Shown: positions 1 through 6,129 of the stretch, in pieces
Position numbering within the stretch: position 1 is the first letter of the stretch
Layout: each line of letters begins with the position of its first letter
Assembly (NCBI GenBank): GCA_964496705.1
Contig: CAZCBJ010000154.1
Span: forward strand, 1-9,572
From: CAZCBJ01 sp964496705
GTDB lineage: Bacteria > Chloroflexota > Anaerolineae > Anaerolineales > Anaerolineaceae
Length of the DNA stretch: 9,572 nt
Reading direction: 5' to 3'
The notes under the pieces: model-generated
Seen by the model: only the letters and a program-made list of their open reading frames with translations
What the model was told of the DNA's origin: nothing
Databases searched by the model: none
Translations under genes and position numbers: made by a program

Positions 1-670
1 CCCAGCCTCACCGCGGTATTGTTCTGGAGGTGAATAGCCTTCGGTGCCAATCATAGTCCCTTTTTGGCCCGGGTCGAAAATCTTCGCAATTCCAAAATCT
101 ACCAAGATAATTTTATTATATTGGTTGACCATGATATTCGAAGGTTTCATATCCCTGAACACAATTGGTTCGGGTTTATGTGAATGTAAATAAGCCAAGA
201 CATCGCAGATTTCAATTGCCCAACTGATCACCTGTTCTTCAGGAATAAAACCCTGCGTTTGATTCAATAATGCTTCCAGGTCTTTGCCGTTTACGAATTC
301 AAGAACCAGGTAAGATCGATCCTCACTGGTAAAATAATCGTAAATTTTTGGAATCGCAGGGTGCGATAATGCGACCAGGATATTCGCTTCACGTTCAAAA
401 TTGTGAATGATGGTGTTTCGCAGAACCGGATCAACCACCTGGTTGATCATTTCCTTTATCGCGACCAGTTTAATCACATTCGGAAAATGCATATCCCTGG
501 CGCGGTAAACTGATCCCATCCCTCCAATGCCAATCACTTCCTGGACCATATATCGGTCGACAAGTACAGTACCGGGTTGGAGCTGCTTTTCTGAACCGGG
601 TTTGGAATCAAAATTTTGGGTGATACGATGCGTGTCCAGTTTTCCCTCTACTATCGTTAAAATCTTCCAT
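1..670 (-). CDS. Serine/threonine protein kinase (Hanks type), partial at left edge, start unresolved
   Basis: Eukaryotic-like kinase that would transfer phosphate from ATP to Ser/Thr of protein targets. Reading down the minus strand, the frame shows the glycine loop GIGGMGSVY (531-505), VAIK with the ATP-binding Lys (456-454), a C-helix region NFEREANIL, the catalytic loop FRDMKPSN (159-136; HRD with Phe for His), DFG (99-91) and the activation segment GTEGYSPPEQYRG ending in PPE (about 30-22). The rest of the C-lobe and any tail lie beyond the edge. The frame is open back to a TAA at 675-673 but has no ATG, GTG or TTG before the ATG at 549, which falls inside the first beta strand (DRYMVQEV) and would truncate the fold. 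The ATG at 670, right behind a TATAAT, is in another frame that stops at 608. A +1 slip, for example in the GGGAAAA run (646-640), would join it to the kinase. Alternatives are a rare start (ATT 663, ATA 654, CTG 639) or a sequence error. The kinase identity is secure; substrate unknown. Confidence 0.9.
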
Positions 671-675
671 GATTA

Positions 676-681
676 ATTATA
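676..681 (-). promoter_or_regulatory. Candidate -10 box (TATAAT) of the left-edge kinase gene
   Basis: A perfect TATAAT reads on the minus strand, ending five bases before the ATG at 670. Transcription would start at or next to that ATG. The hexamer 17 bases upstream (TACATT) is a poor -35, so the assignment rests on the -10 match and its position in the divergent spacer. Confidence 0.45.
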
Positions 682-736
682 ACTTTTTATTGAAACTTAA
701 TGTATTTATTGTCGGAATACTGAATTCGATGCTTTC

Positions 737-764
737 TGTTAAAATTAGATTGGTTGATTTTACA
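737..764. promoter_or_regulatory. Imperfect inverted repeat upstream of glnA, possible operator
   Basis: TGTTAAAAT (737-745) faces ATTTTACA (757-764): the arms pair as TGT/ACA and AAAAT/ATTTT with one bulged T. The outer ends resemble the TGTnA...TnACA half-sites bound by GlnR/TnrA in Firmicutes, but the half-sites are 18 bases apart instead of the usual 7, so that regulator cannot be assumed. The rest of the 676-837 spacer is AT-rich. It contains a weak promoter-like pair (TTGATT 754-759, CAGATT 776-781) and nothing else I can name. Confidence 0.25.
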
Positions 765-824
765 CTTTTTCCCATCAGATTCGTTTTTCTAAACTGAATT
801 AATCTCACCTGGGGCCTAATATTT

Positions 825-830
825 AGGAGG
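825..830 (+). promoter_or_regulatory. Strong Shine-Dalgarno of glnA
   Basis: AGGAGG with a 7-base spacer to the ATG at 838. It is the only full consensus ribosome binding site in the window and fixes the glnA start. It suggests high translation compared with the weak or absent sites of several neighbours. Confidence 0.85.
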
Positions 831-837
831 CATATTC

Positions 838-2256
838 ATGTTCACTCAAATAGACACTGCCGTCAATTATATTAATAATAACAACATTCGCATGGTGGAT
901 TTGAAGTTTTGTGATATCTACGGTCGTTGGCACCATGTTACCATTTCGGCCAAGGAATTCACTCCAAACTTAATGACCTCAGGCGTGGGGTTTGATGGAT
1001 CCAGTGTCGGTCTGAAAAACGTGAAATCCGGCGATATGGCTTTGATCCCTGATCTATCCACTGCATTTCTGGATCCTTTTTGGGAGTCGCCCACTTTGAG
1101 TTTCATCTGTAATACTGTCGAAGCAGATACAAAACAGTTATTCGCCCTCGATCCGCGTCAGATCATTTGCAGAGCACAAAAATATTTGCAATCAATAAAC
1201 ATTGCATCACATAGCATGTGGGGCCCGGAATTTGAATTCTACATCTTTGATAATGTCTCTTTCGAAAACAAAACCCACACAGCCAACTACCGGATCGAAT
1301 CATCTGAAGCACATTGGAATTCCAGCAACCCCGGGCTGGGATATTACGTTCATCCACATGGAGGGTATCACACCATTCCCCCTAATGACCATTTATTTCA
1401 CATTCGCAACAAAATTGCTCTAATTTTGGAAGATTTAGGAATCCCAATCAAGTACCATCATCATGAAGTTGGCGGTCCGGGGCAATGTGAGATTGAAACC
1501 CCCATGATGGAAATGCTTCAGGCGGCAGATGCCTCAATGCTGATCAAATATACTGCCAGGATGATCGCTTACCAGTCTGGTCTGAGCGCATCTTTCCTTC
1601 CTAAACCGTTATACGCCGAGGCAGGCAATGGAATGCACTTTCACCAGCAATTATTTCAACAAGAAAAAAATATTTTCTATGATTCTGAACAACCTTATTC
1701 AATAAGTCAACTCGCTTTGTATTACATCGGTGGATTGCTGTACCATGCACCGGCTGTCCTGGCTTTCACCAATCCCACGACGAATTCTTACCGAAGGTTG
1801 GTTCCCGGATTTGAAGCCCCTGTAAATTGTTTTTTCTCCTCTGGTAATCGAAGTGCCGCCATCCGTATTCCAAAGTATGCCACCCTCCCCAATCAGGTAC
1901 GCTTCGAGTTTCGCCCACCTGACGCAACCTGTAATCCATATCTGGCCATGGCCGTCATGTTGATGGCTGGTCTAGATGGCATCAAGAAAAAAATCGATCC
2001 GAGCCAATCTGGATTTGGCCCTTTTGACGAGGACATTTTCTCCTGGCCCAAAGACAAGATAAAACAAATAAAAAATCTTCCCTCATCTCTTGCCGAAGCA
2101 ATATCTGCTCTGGAACAGGATCATGAATTTTTACTTGATGGCGAGGTGTTTAACCAAAGGATGATCGAAGATTGGATCGCTGCGAAGCGGCGGGAGTTTT
2201 TTGAAGTGAACGCTCGCCCTCATCCTTACGAAATTGAACTGTATTATGACCTTTGA
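838..2256 (+). CDS. glnA: Type I glutamine synthetase (glutamate-ammonia ligase)
   Basis: Makes glutamine from glutamate, ammonia and ATP in the cytosol; central to nitrogen assimilation. At 472 residues it has the usual GSI length. Visible motifs in order: beta-grasp N-domain with GFDGSSVG (51-58); WGPEFEFY with metal-binding Glu131 and Glu133; HHEVGGPGQCEIE (208-220) with further metal-site Glu; GNGMHFH (263-269) with the ATP/metal His; NSYRRLVPGFEAP (316-328), which includes the glutamate-binding Arg and the flap Glu326; RSAAIRIP (338-345) with the phosphate-binding Arg; and RFEFRPPDATCNPYLA (355-370). The Tyr of the adenylylation loop (NLYDLP around residue 397 in enterobacterial GSI) is missing; the local sequence is DEDIFSWP. 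Control by adenylylation is therefore unlikely and feedback or transcriptional control is inferred. It appears monocistronic, divergent from a kinase gene, and ends 8 bases from the convergent neighbour with no hairpin seen. GSI membership is certain; a role in another gamma-glutamyl ligation is possible but less likely. Confidence 0.95.
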   Translation: MFTQIDTAVNYINNNNIRMVDLKFCDIYGRWHHVTISAKEFTPNLMTSGVGFDGSSVGLKNVKSGDMALIPDLSTAFLDPFWESPTLSFICNTVEADTKQLFALDPRQIICRAQKYLQSINIASHSMWGPEFEFYIFDNVSFENKTHTANYRIESSEAHWNSSNPGLGYYVHPHGGYHTIPPNDHLFHIRNKIALILEDLGIPIKYHHHEVGGPGQCEIETPMMEMLQAADASMLIKYTARMIAYQSGLSASFLPKPLYAEAGNGMHFHQQLFQQEKNIFYDSEQPYSISQLALYYIGGLLYHAPAVLAFTNPTTNSYRRLVPGFEAPVNCFFSSGNRSAAIRIPKYATLPNQVRFEFRPPDATCNPYLAMAVMLMAGLDGIKKKIDPSQSGFGPFDEDIFSWPKDKIKQIKNLPSSLAEAISALEQDHEFLLDGEVFNQRMIEDWIAAKRREFFEVNARPHPYEIELYYDL

Positions 2257-2264
2257 TCTGCCTT

Positions 2265-2756
2265 TTATGGCTCTTGTGGCGCTGCAACAACAGCCAGATA
2301 TTTCGATGCCGCCCAACCTTTCCTGGATTCATCATACGGAGCCACAAGATACCACCATGTATAGCCATCTGCTTGTTCTGGCCCATCTCGAACCTGAAAC
2401 ACCTCGGATTCCATACCCAGAAAGAGTGGGTCACTATTGATCCCGGCTGCCCGTCTTATCCTCAATCCATCTCCCCCAGTTCCTTGTATCTGAACATACA
2501 TACCATTGCTAATTCCATCGACAACCTGGTTCTCATTTACCTCTGTCGGTAAGGTTGTTGGAACGGACGGGCTGGCAGTCTGAGTAGCAACTGGAATTAT
2601 CGTAAACACCAGAGATGGCAACGCAGCCGCTCTTGAGTTTTCCGGTTTTACTCCGAGGATGATCAACCAGGCTACAAGGCAGAGAACAATCGCCATCAGG
2701 ATGGCTGCCACAATTACCCATAACTGGACTCGTAGAGTTGGTTGAGAGTGGTTCAT
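2265..2756 (-). CDS. Membrane-anchored SH3b-like domain protein
   Basis: A 163-residue protein with three visible parts: a short N-terminus; one hydrophobic segment (about 11-36, LWVIVAAILMAIVLCLVAWL...), probably an uncleaved signal anchor; and a Thr/Pro/Ser-rich linker (about 48-80), followed by a domain (about 84-157) with the look of bacterial SH3 (SH3b). SH3b features are GLRIRRAAGINSDPLFLG, a middle strand with GYTWWYLV, and a closing KGWAASKYL. Such domains are extracytoplasmic and often bind cell-wall or other extracellular ligands; the ligand here is unknown. The start ATG overlaps the antiporter stop as ATGA (2756-2753), so the two are almost certainly co-transcribed and translationally coupled. 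No catalytic residues are recognisable. The SH3b call rests on pattern recognition and would need a profile search to confirm. Confidence 0.8.
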   Translation of the reverse strand: MNHSQPTLRVQLWVIVAAILMAIVLCLVAWLIILGVKPENSRAAALPSLVFTIIPVATQTASPSVPTTLPTEVNENQVVDGISNGMYVQIQGTGGDGLRIRRAAGINSDPLFLGMESEVFQVRDGPEQADGYTWWYLVAPYDESRKGWAASKYLAVVAAPQEP

Positions 2757-3841
2757 AAACCTGTTGAAGGCAGCAAAAAGAAGCCAATTCCCAGAATTAA
2801 ATAAACTGACAATAACGCAATTCCTTCAAACCAATTAGACTCGCCGTCTGACGAAACCAACACAGCGATCAGAACACCTGCTCCTAGAGCTAAAAGCTCA
2901 AATTGATTAAAGACCAAGGTGAGTGGGTTCCCCATCATCAGGCTGACAAAAACAAGCAACGGAGCAACAAACAAGGCGATCTGCGCGCTGGAAGAAATCG
3001 CTATTTCAACACTTAAATCCATTTGATTACGAATAGCCACTTGCACTGCAACCAGGTGTTCAGCGACATTCCCCACAATTGGGATCAAGATAACCCCAAG
3101 GAAAAATTCGGAAACTCCCAGGCTGACAGTGACAGGCTCAACTGCTCCAACAAGCAATTCACTCAGCCACACCACTCCGCCAGTGGCGACAGCTAGAATA
3201 ACCAAAGATTTCCGGATGGACCAACTGGGATGGCTATGCGCAGGGGCAGGATAAGTGATCACCTGACGCGAATCTCTCAAACTGAAAACTAGACCCATGA
3301 TGTACAGAAAGATCATGATGATCGCGACACCAATGGACAATATCTCCACATCTCTCCATCCATGCTCCACTTCGATGGTGTGACCAAAAAGCGATGGGAT
3401 CACCAGGGCGATGATGGTGATCGTTAACAAAATGGCATGATTGGTAGCTTGTTTGCGATCAAAAGTCTGTACACCATTCTTGATTCCGCCCAGCAAAATT
3501 GAAAAACCCAACACAAGAAGCAAATTGCCAAGAATGGACCCGGTAATTGAAGCCTTCACCAATTCCAATAAGCCGGCACGAATGGCGACCAATGTGATGA
3601 TCAATTCGGCCGCATTTCCGAGGGTTGCATTGAGCAAGCCCCCAATTTTTGGTCCGGTATGAAAAGCTAATGCCTCAGTCCCATCTCCGATCAAGCCTGC
3701 CAAAGGGATTACTCCAAGCGCAGAAAAGATGAACACCCAAAGACTGCCCATATTGAGCGATTCTGCAAGAATTGCCGCCGGGAGGAAGGCCAGGAGAAAG
3801 TACAAAGGCTTTTGTCGGAGATACCTGATGATCTTTTTCAT
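2753..3841 (-). CDS. cax: Calcium/proton antiporter (CaCA family, Cax type)
   Basis: Inner-membrane exchanger that would export Ca2+ (or another divalent cation) in return for H+. The 362-residue protein is almost entirely hydrophobic, with about eleven membrane segments. It shows the two inverted alpha repeats of the CaCA superfamily: GGLLNATLGNAAEL (67-80, Glu79) and VGNVAEHLVAVQVA (256-269, Glu261), which carry the ion-binding acidic residues. A polar loop (about 188-210, with AHSHPSW) separates the halves, as expected. I chose the ATG at 3841 (MKKIIRYL), preceded by AGGA at 3851-3848 with a 6-base spacer. A TTG further upstream at 3859 would lie inside the -10 box, so it is unlikely. The stop overlaps the SH3b gene start. 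Family assignment is firm; the ion is inferred from the family. Confidence 0.92.
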   Translation of the reverse strand: MKKIIRYLRQKPLYFLLAFLPAAILAESLNMGSLWVFIFSALGVIPLAGLIGDGTEALAFHTGPKIGGLLNATLGNAAELIITLVAIRAGLLELVKASITGSILGNLLLVLGFSILLGGIKNGVQTFDRKQATNHAILLTITIIALVIPSLFGHTIEVEHGWRDVEILSIGVAIIMIFLYIMGLVFSLRDSRQVITYPAPAHSHPSWSIRKSLVILAVATGGVVWLSELLVGAVEPVTVSLGVSEFFLGVILIPIVGNVAEHLVAVQVAIRNQMDLSVEIAISSSAQIALFVAPLLVFVSLMMGNPLTLVFNQFELLALGAGVLIAVLVSSDGESNWFEGIALLSVYLILGIGFFLLPSTGL

Positions 3842-3858
3842 GAAAAGTCCTGGCGGCA

Positions 3859-3864
3859 ATTATA
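3859..3864 (-). promoter_or_regulatory. Candidate -10 box of the cax-SH3b operon
   Basis: A perfect TATAAT on the minus strand, 17 bases before the ATG at 3841. It would give a leader of about 11 bases that begins close to the AGGA ribosome site. No convincing -35 is present. It stands divergent to the kinase promoter candidate about 55 bases away. Confidence 0.5.
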
Positions 3865-3914
3865 TCTTATTCCATTAACAGGAATATTCTAGCAAAAATA
3901 GGTGAATTGGATCA

Positions 3915-3923
3915 TGTTATAAT
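3915..3923 (+). promoter_or_regulatory. Candidate extended -10 promoter of the PrkC-like kinase
   Basis: TGTTATAAT matches the extended -10 consensus (TGnTATAAT), which can work without a good -35. It ends 10 bases before the ATG at 3934, so the transcript would have a leader of only about 3-4 bases. No Shine-Dalgarno precedes that ATG. An in-frame TTG at 3907 lies upstream of this box and is therefore a poor start. Confidence 0.5.
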
Positions 3924-3933
3924 TTTTAACGGT

Positions 3934-5067
3934 ATGGAGCAGAAGAATAATCCTAACAACTTGCTGGTAAATCGTTATTTACTGGAACAACCATTGGCAA
4001 CCGGGGGAATGGCGCTTATTTATAAAGCCAAAGACACATGGCTTGAACGGGTAGTGGCAATTAAAATACTTCGCAAGGATTATTCCATCGATCCGGCTTT
4101 CAGGCAAAGATTCCATCACGAAGCCAAAGCCTCCGGAAATCTTTTCCATCCGAATATTGTCACCATTTTCGACTTTGGTCTGGATGGCGACAATCTATTC
4201 ATTGTTATGGAATTCATTCCTGGCACGGATCTAAAGAGCCTGATCACATCCAAACAAAGGTTCCCGGTGGATGAGGCGCTTGTTTTGGCAATTCAGGCCT
4301 GCTCAGGGATCGGCTATGCTCACCGCTCAGGTCTGGTTCATTGCGACGTCAAACCCCAAAATATGTTGGTCACACCCGATGGACGGCTTAAGGTCACGGA
4401 TTTTGGTATTGCCCGTGCTCTCGCTACCATTCACCCCGAAGAGCAAAGTGATATTGTCTGGGGCTCACCTCAATATTTTTCCCCAGAGCAAGCTGCCGGG
4501 CTGGCCCCCTCCCCTGCATCGGATGTTTACTCAATAGGCGTGATACTTTACGAAATGCTGACCGGGCGACTGCCTTTCACCGCATCTGATCCACTGGAAT
4601 TGGCCCGTATGCATCGGGAAGCCAATCCTCCATCTCTTCATCGTACGGTTGCCACCATACCCTCTGAGCTGGAACAAATTGTCCTTAAGGTTCTCTCCAA
4701 AGAACCATCTTCTCGTTACCGAACAGCCGACCAATTGGGACATGTCCTGGAAAATTACCAAAACCAGTTGCAAGCCGTTGAACCCTCTGAAAAAATCAGA
4801 CTATCACAGCCTGTCGTCACGCTCCAGGATCAACCTAAGGCTCCCCGAACAGGCCGACAAGGCGTGACCTTGCCCCCCATTCAACCGCCTGTCCTACAAC
4901 GACCTGTGATTTCTCCTGTCTACCAAAACAGCACACACAACGAAAGACCGATCCCAGGTTTTGATTGGATTACCGTGCTTTTGGGATTGCTAGCAACGCT
5001 GGCCGTCGGCGGATTGGTGCCGTTCTGGTTGTATATTTGGTTTAGCTTGCGAACTTTATCACAATAA
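3934..5067 (+). CDS. PrkC/PknB-like serine/threonine kinase, membrane-anchored, without PASTA domains
   Basis: Transmembrane Ser/Thr kinase of 377 residues from the ATG at 3934. The kinase domain (about 13-270) contains LATGGMALIYKA (21-32), VAIK with Lys44, C-helix Glu63 (HHEAKA), catalytic loop HCDVKPQN (136-143), DFG (156-158), YFSPEQAAG (181-189) and SDVYSIG with Asp197. The catalytic Asp138, metal-binding Asn143 and Asp156 are all present, so it should be active. The usual HRD Arg is Cys137, making it a non-RD kinase. A Pro/Gln-rich linker (about 275-342) precedes one membrane segment (about 345-370), leaving only a few residues outside. PrkC-type relatives carry extracellular PASTA repeats here; this protein has none. 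The next gene starts immediately after the stop, so the tail is not an obvious truncation. The link to rpe recalls prkC-rsgA-rpe of Bacillus, but rsgA and a PP2C phosphatase are absent from this window. Substrates unknown. Confidence 0.93.
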   Translation: MEQKNNPNNLLVNRYLLEQPLATGGMALIYKAKDTWLERVVAIKILRKDYSIDPAFRQRFHHEAKASGNLFHPNIVTIFDFGLDGDNLFIVMEFIPGTDLKSLITSKQRFPVDEALVLAIQACSGIGYAHRSGLVHCDVKPQNMLVTPDGRLKVTDFGIARALATIHPEEQSDIVWGSPQYFSPEQAAGLAPSPASDVYSIGVILYEMLTGRLPFTASDPLELARMHREANPPSLHRTVATIPSELEQIVLKVLSKEPSSRYRTADQLGHVLENYQNQLQAVEPSEKIRLSQPVVTLQDQPKAPRTGRQGVTLPPIQPPVLQRPVISPVYQNSTHNERPIPGFDWITVLLGLLATLAVGGLVPFWLYIWFSLRTLSQ

Positions 5068-5745
5068 ATGCAATCTTTCCTACTGGCTGCTTCGATTCTT
5101 TCAGCGAATTTTGAAAATCTATCGGCGCAAATTAAAGCCGCTGAAAATGCAGGTGTGGATTGGATTCATTTCGACGTGATGGATGGGCATTTTGTCCCAA
5201 ATTTGACCATGGGACCTTTTATTATTGAAACTTGTAGACGGGTCACAAACCTTCCGATAGATGTTCATCTAATGGTTAAAAGTCCCGCGAAATTTATCGA
5301 TATGTATGCACAAGCTGGAGCAAGTCATATAAGCATACACATTGAAGGCAACCCGGCTGCAGGCGAGACAATAGAAAAAATCCGGAAAACAGGGTGCCAA
5401 CCAGGTATCGTCTTGAATCCGGGTACTCCACCCAATGAAGTCCTTGATATATTACCCTTGGTGGACATTGTTCTGGTGATGACGGTTGAACCAGGTTATT
5501 CAGGGCAAGGTTTTTTACCTGAAGTCTTGAAGAAAATCAAACAAATTCGAACGATGATTAATCGTTTTAAAATTCCTCCTCACCTGGAAGTGGACGGCGG
5601 AATAAACACGAGAACATTGCCGCAAGCATTTACCGCTGGAGCCGATACATTCGTTTCCGCAACAGGAATATTTAAGTATCCAAATGGAATCAAACAAGGC
5701 GTTCGAGCGCTGCGTGATTCCATCAATGTCCCATCCAATACTTGA
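5068..5745 (+). CDS. rpe: Ribulose-phosphate 3-epimerase
   Basis: Interconverts D-ribulose 5-phosphate and D-xylulose 5-phosphate in the pentose phosphate pathway, cytosolic TIM barrel. At 225 residues it has normal length. Signature elements: AASILSANF (7-15, Ser9); HFDVMDGHFVPN (34-45) with His34 and Asp36; DVHLMV (65-70) with His67; VEPGYSGQGF (140-149); and LEVDGGIN (173-180) with Asp176. His34, Asp36, His67 and Asp176 are the metal ligands, and the two Asp also act as acid/base. One oddity is the last phosphate-binding turn, usually VAGSAIF, which reads VSATGIF (196-202). The ATG follows the kinase stop directly (TAAATG, zero spacing) with no separate Shine-Dalgarno, so translation is probably coupled to the kinase. 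A hairpin follows. The assignment is secure. Confidence 0.95.
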   Translation: MQSFLLAASILSANFENLSAQIKAAENAGVDWIHFDVMDGHFVPNLTMGPFIIETCRRVTNLPIDVHLMVKSPAKFIDMYAQAGASHISIHIEGNPAAGETIEKIRKTGCQPGIVLNPGTPPNEVLDILPLVDIVLVMTVEPGYSGQGFLPEVLKKIKQIRTMINRFKIPPHLEVDGGINTRTLPQAFTAGADTFVSATGIFKYPNGIKQGVRALRDSINVPSNT

Positions 5746-5762
5746 AAGCTAATGATTAACAG

Positions 5763-5795
5763 AACACATCCCGGACTTTATGCCCGGGATGTGTT
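5763..5795. terminator. Hairpin between convergent rpe and rpmB, likely shared terminator
   Basis: AACACATCCCGG (5763-5774) and CCGGGATGTGTT (5784-5795) form a perfect 12-bp stem with a 9-base loop. It lies 17 bases after the rpe stop and 21 bases beyond the rpmB stop, so it could stop transcription from both sides. Neither side has a proper run of Ts, so it is not a textbook intrinsic terminator. It may instead be a 3'-end stabilising or bidirectional blocking structure. Confidence 0.7.
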
Positions 5796-5816
5796 ATTCC
5801 TAAAAACATGGTAAAC

Positions 5817-5999
5817 TTACGCGCTTTTACCCATTGTTCGGATGCACTTCGCGCACATGACTTTCTTAACCTTCCGTCCTTTGACCATCATCGAGACCTT
5901 CTGCAAATTTGGGCGAAAAGCGCGGTTTGTCGCCCGCATTGAGAAACTTCGATTATGTCCAAAAGAGGTGGTTTTTCCACATGCTTCACATTTTGCCAT
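5817..5999 (-). CDS. rpmB: 50S ribosomal protein L28, four-cysteine (zinc-binding) form
   Basis: Small basic protein of the large ribosomal subunit, 60 residues from the ATG at 5999 (MAKCEACGKT). It shows the L28 pattern: the Cys/Gly start with FGHNRSFSMRATNR, the FRPNLQKV strand, and the basic KGRKVKKVMCAKCIRTMGK end. Two CxxC pairs (Cys4/Cys7 and Cys49/Cys52) mark the zinc-binding (C+) variant, as opposed to the cysteine-less paralogue some bacteria use under zinc shortage. I prefer this start to an in-frame ATG at 6020 because family members begin MAKC and an AAAGGA (6017-6012) lies between the two, although 12 bases from the start is rather far. It is convergent with rpe and divergent from the asp23-fakA operon. 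This is the same arrangement I recall for rpmB and yloU in Bacillus subtilis. Confidence 0.95.
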   Translation of the reverse strand: MAKCEACGKTTSFGHNRSFSMRATNRAFRPNLQKVSMMVKGRKVKKVMCAKCIRTMGKSA

Positions 6000-6025
6000 G
6001 GTTGTAAAAAATCCTTTCATGCAAT

Positions 6026-6031
6026 AAAATA
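6026..6031 (-). promoter_or_regulatory. Tentative -10 box of rpmB
   Basis: TATTTT on the minus strand, 26 bases before the preferred start at 5999. It would give a leader of roughly 20 bases that includes AAAGGA (6017-6012). No -35 match is found at the right distance, so this is tentative. Confidence 0.25.
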
Positions 6032-6038
6032 CAAGGAA

Positions 6039-6060
6039 TTCAGGAAAAAACTAGCCTGAA
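6039..6060. repeat. Short inverted repeat in the rpmB/asp23 divergent spacer
   Basis: TTCAGG (6039-6044) and CCTGAA (6055-6060), six-base arms 10 bases apart, lie upstream of both divergent genes. It could be an operator or chance. The remainder of the 6000-6129 spacer has a TATAAC (6073-6078) and a TATCTAT (6087-6093), but no promoter pair I can defend for asp23. Confidence 0.2.
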
Positions 6061-6117
6061 ACAGTCAACGAGTATAACACAGAGCGTATCTATTTTCAAG
6101 AAGTCCGGGTTTTATAA

Positions 6118-6122
6118 AGAGG
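6118..6122 (+). promoter_or_regulatory. Ribosome binding site of the Asp23-family gene
   Basis: AGAGG with a 7-base spacer to the ATG at 6130; it confirms that start. Confidence 0.7.
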
Positions 6123-6129
6123 TAGTAAT

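Noticed and set aside
2150..2552. Overlapping short open frames on both strands around the glnA/SH3b junction
   Set aside because: All are in other frames of glnA or the SH3b gene; none has a ribosome site or protein-like composition.
3842..3859. TTG-initiated N-terminal extension of the Ca2+/H+ antiporter
   Set aside because: The TTG overlaps the TATAAT box, and the ATG at 3841 has AGGA at good spacing and a typical membrane-protein start.
3907..3933. TTG-initiated N-terminal extension of the PrkC-like kinase
   Set aside because: The extension spans the extended -10 box, and kinase homology begins after the ATG at 3934.
6000..6020. Upstream ATG adding seven residues to L28
   Set aside because: L28 proteins begin MAKC; the extension contains the likely ribosome site.
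5842..6027. Plus-strand open frame opposite rpmB
   Set aside because: It is antisense to a certain ribosomal protein gene and its translation has no family features.
6063..6068. TTGACT on the minus strand as a -35 for rpmB
   Set aside because: It is about 31 bases from the TATTTT candidate, too far for a sigma-70-type promoter, and no -10 sits at 16-18 bases.
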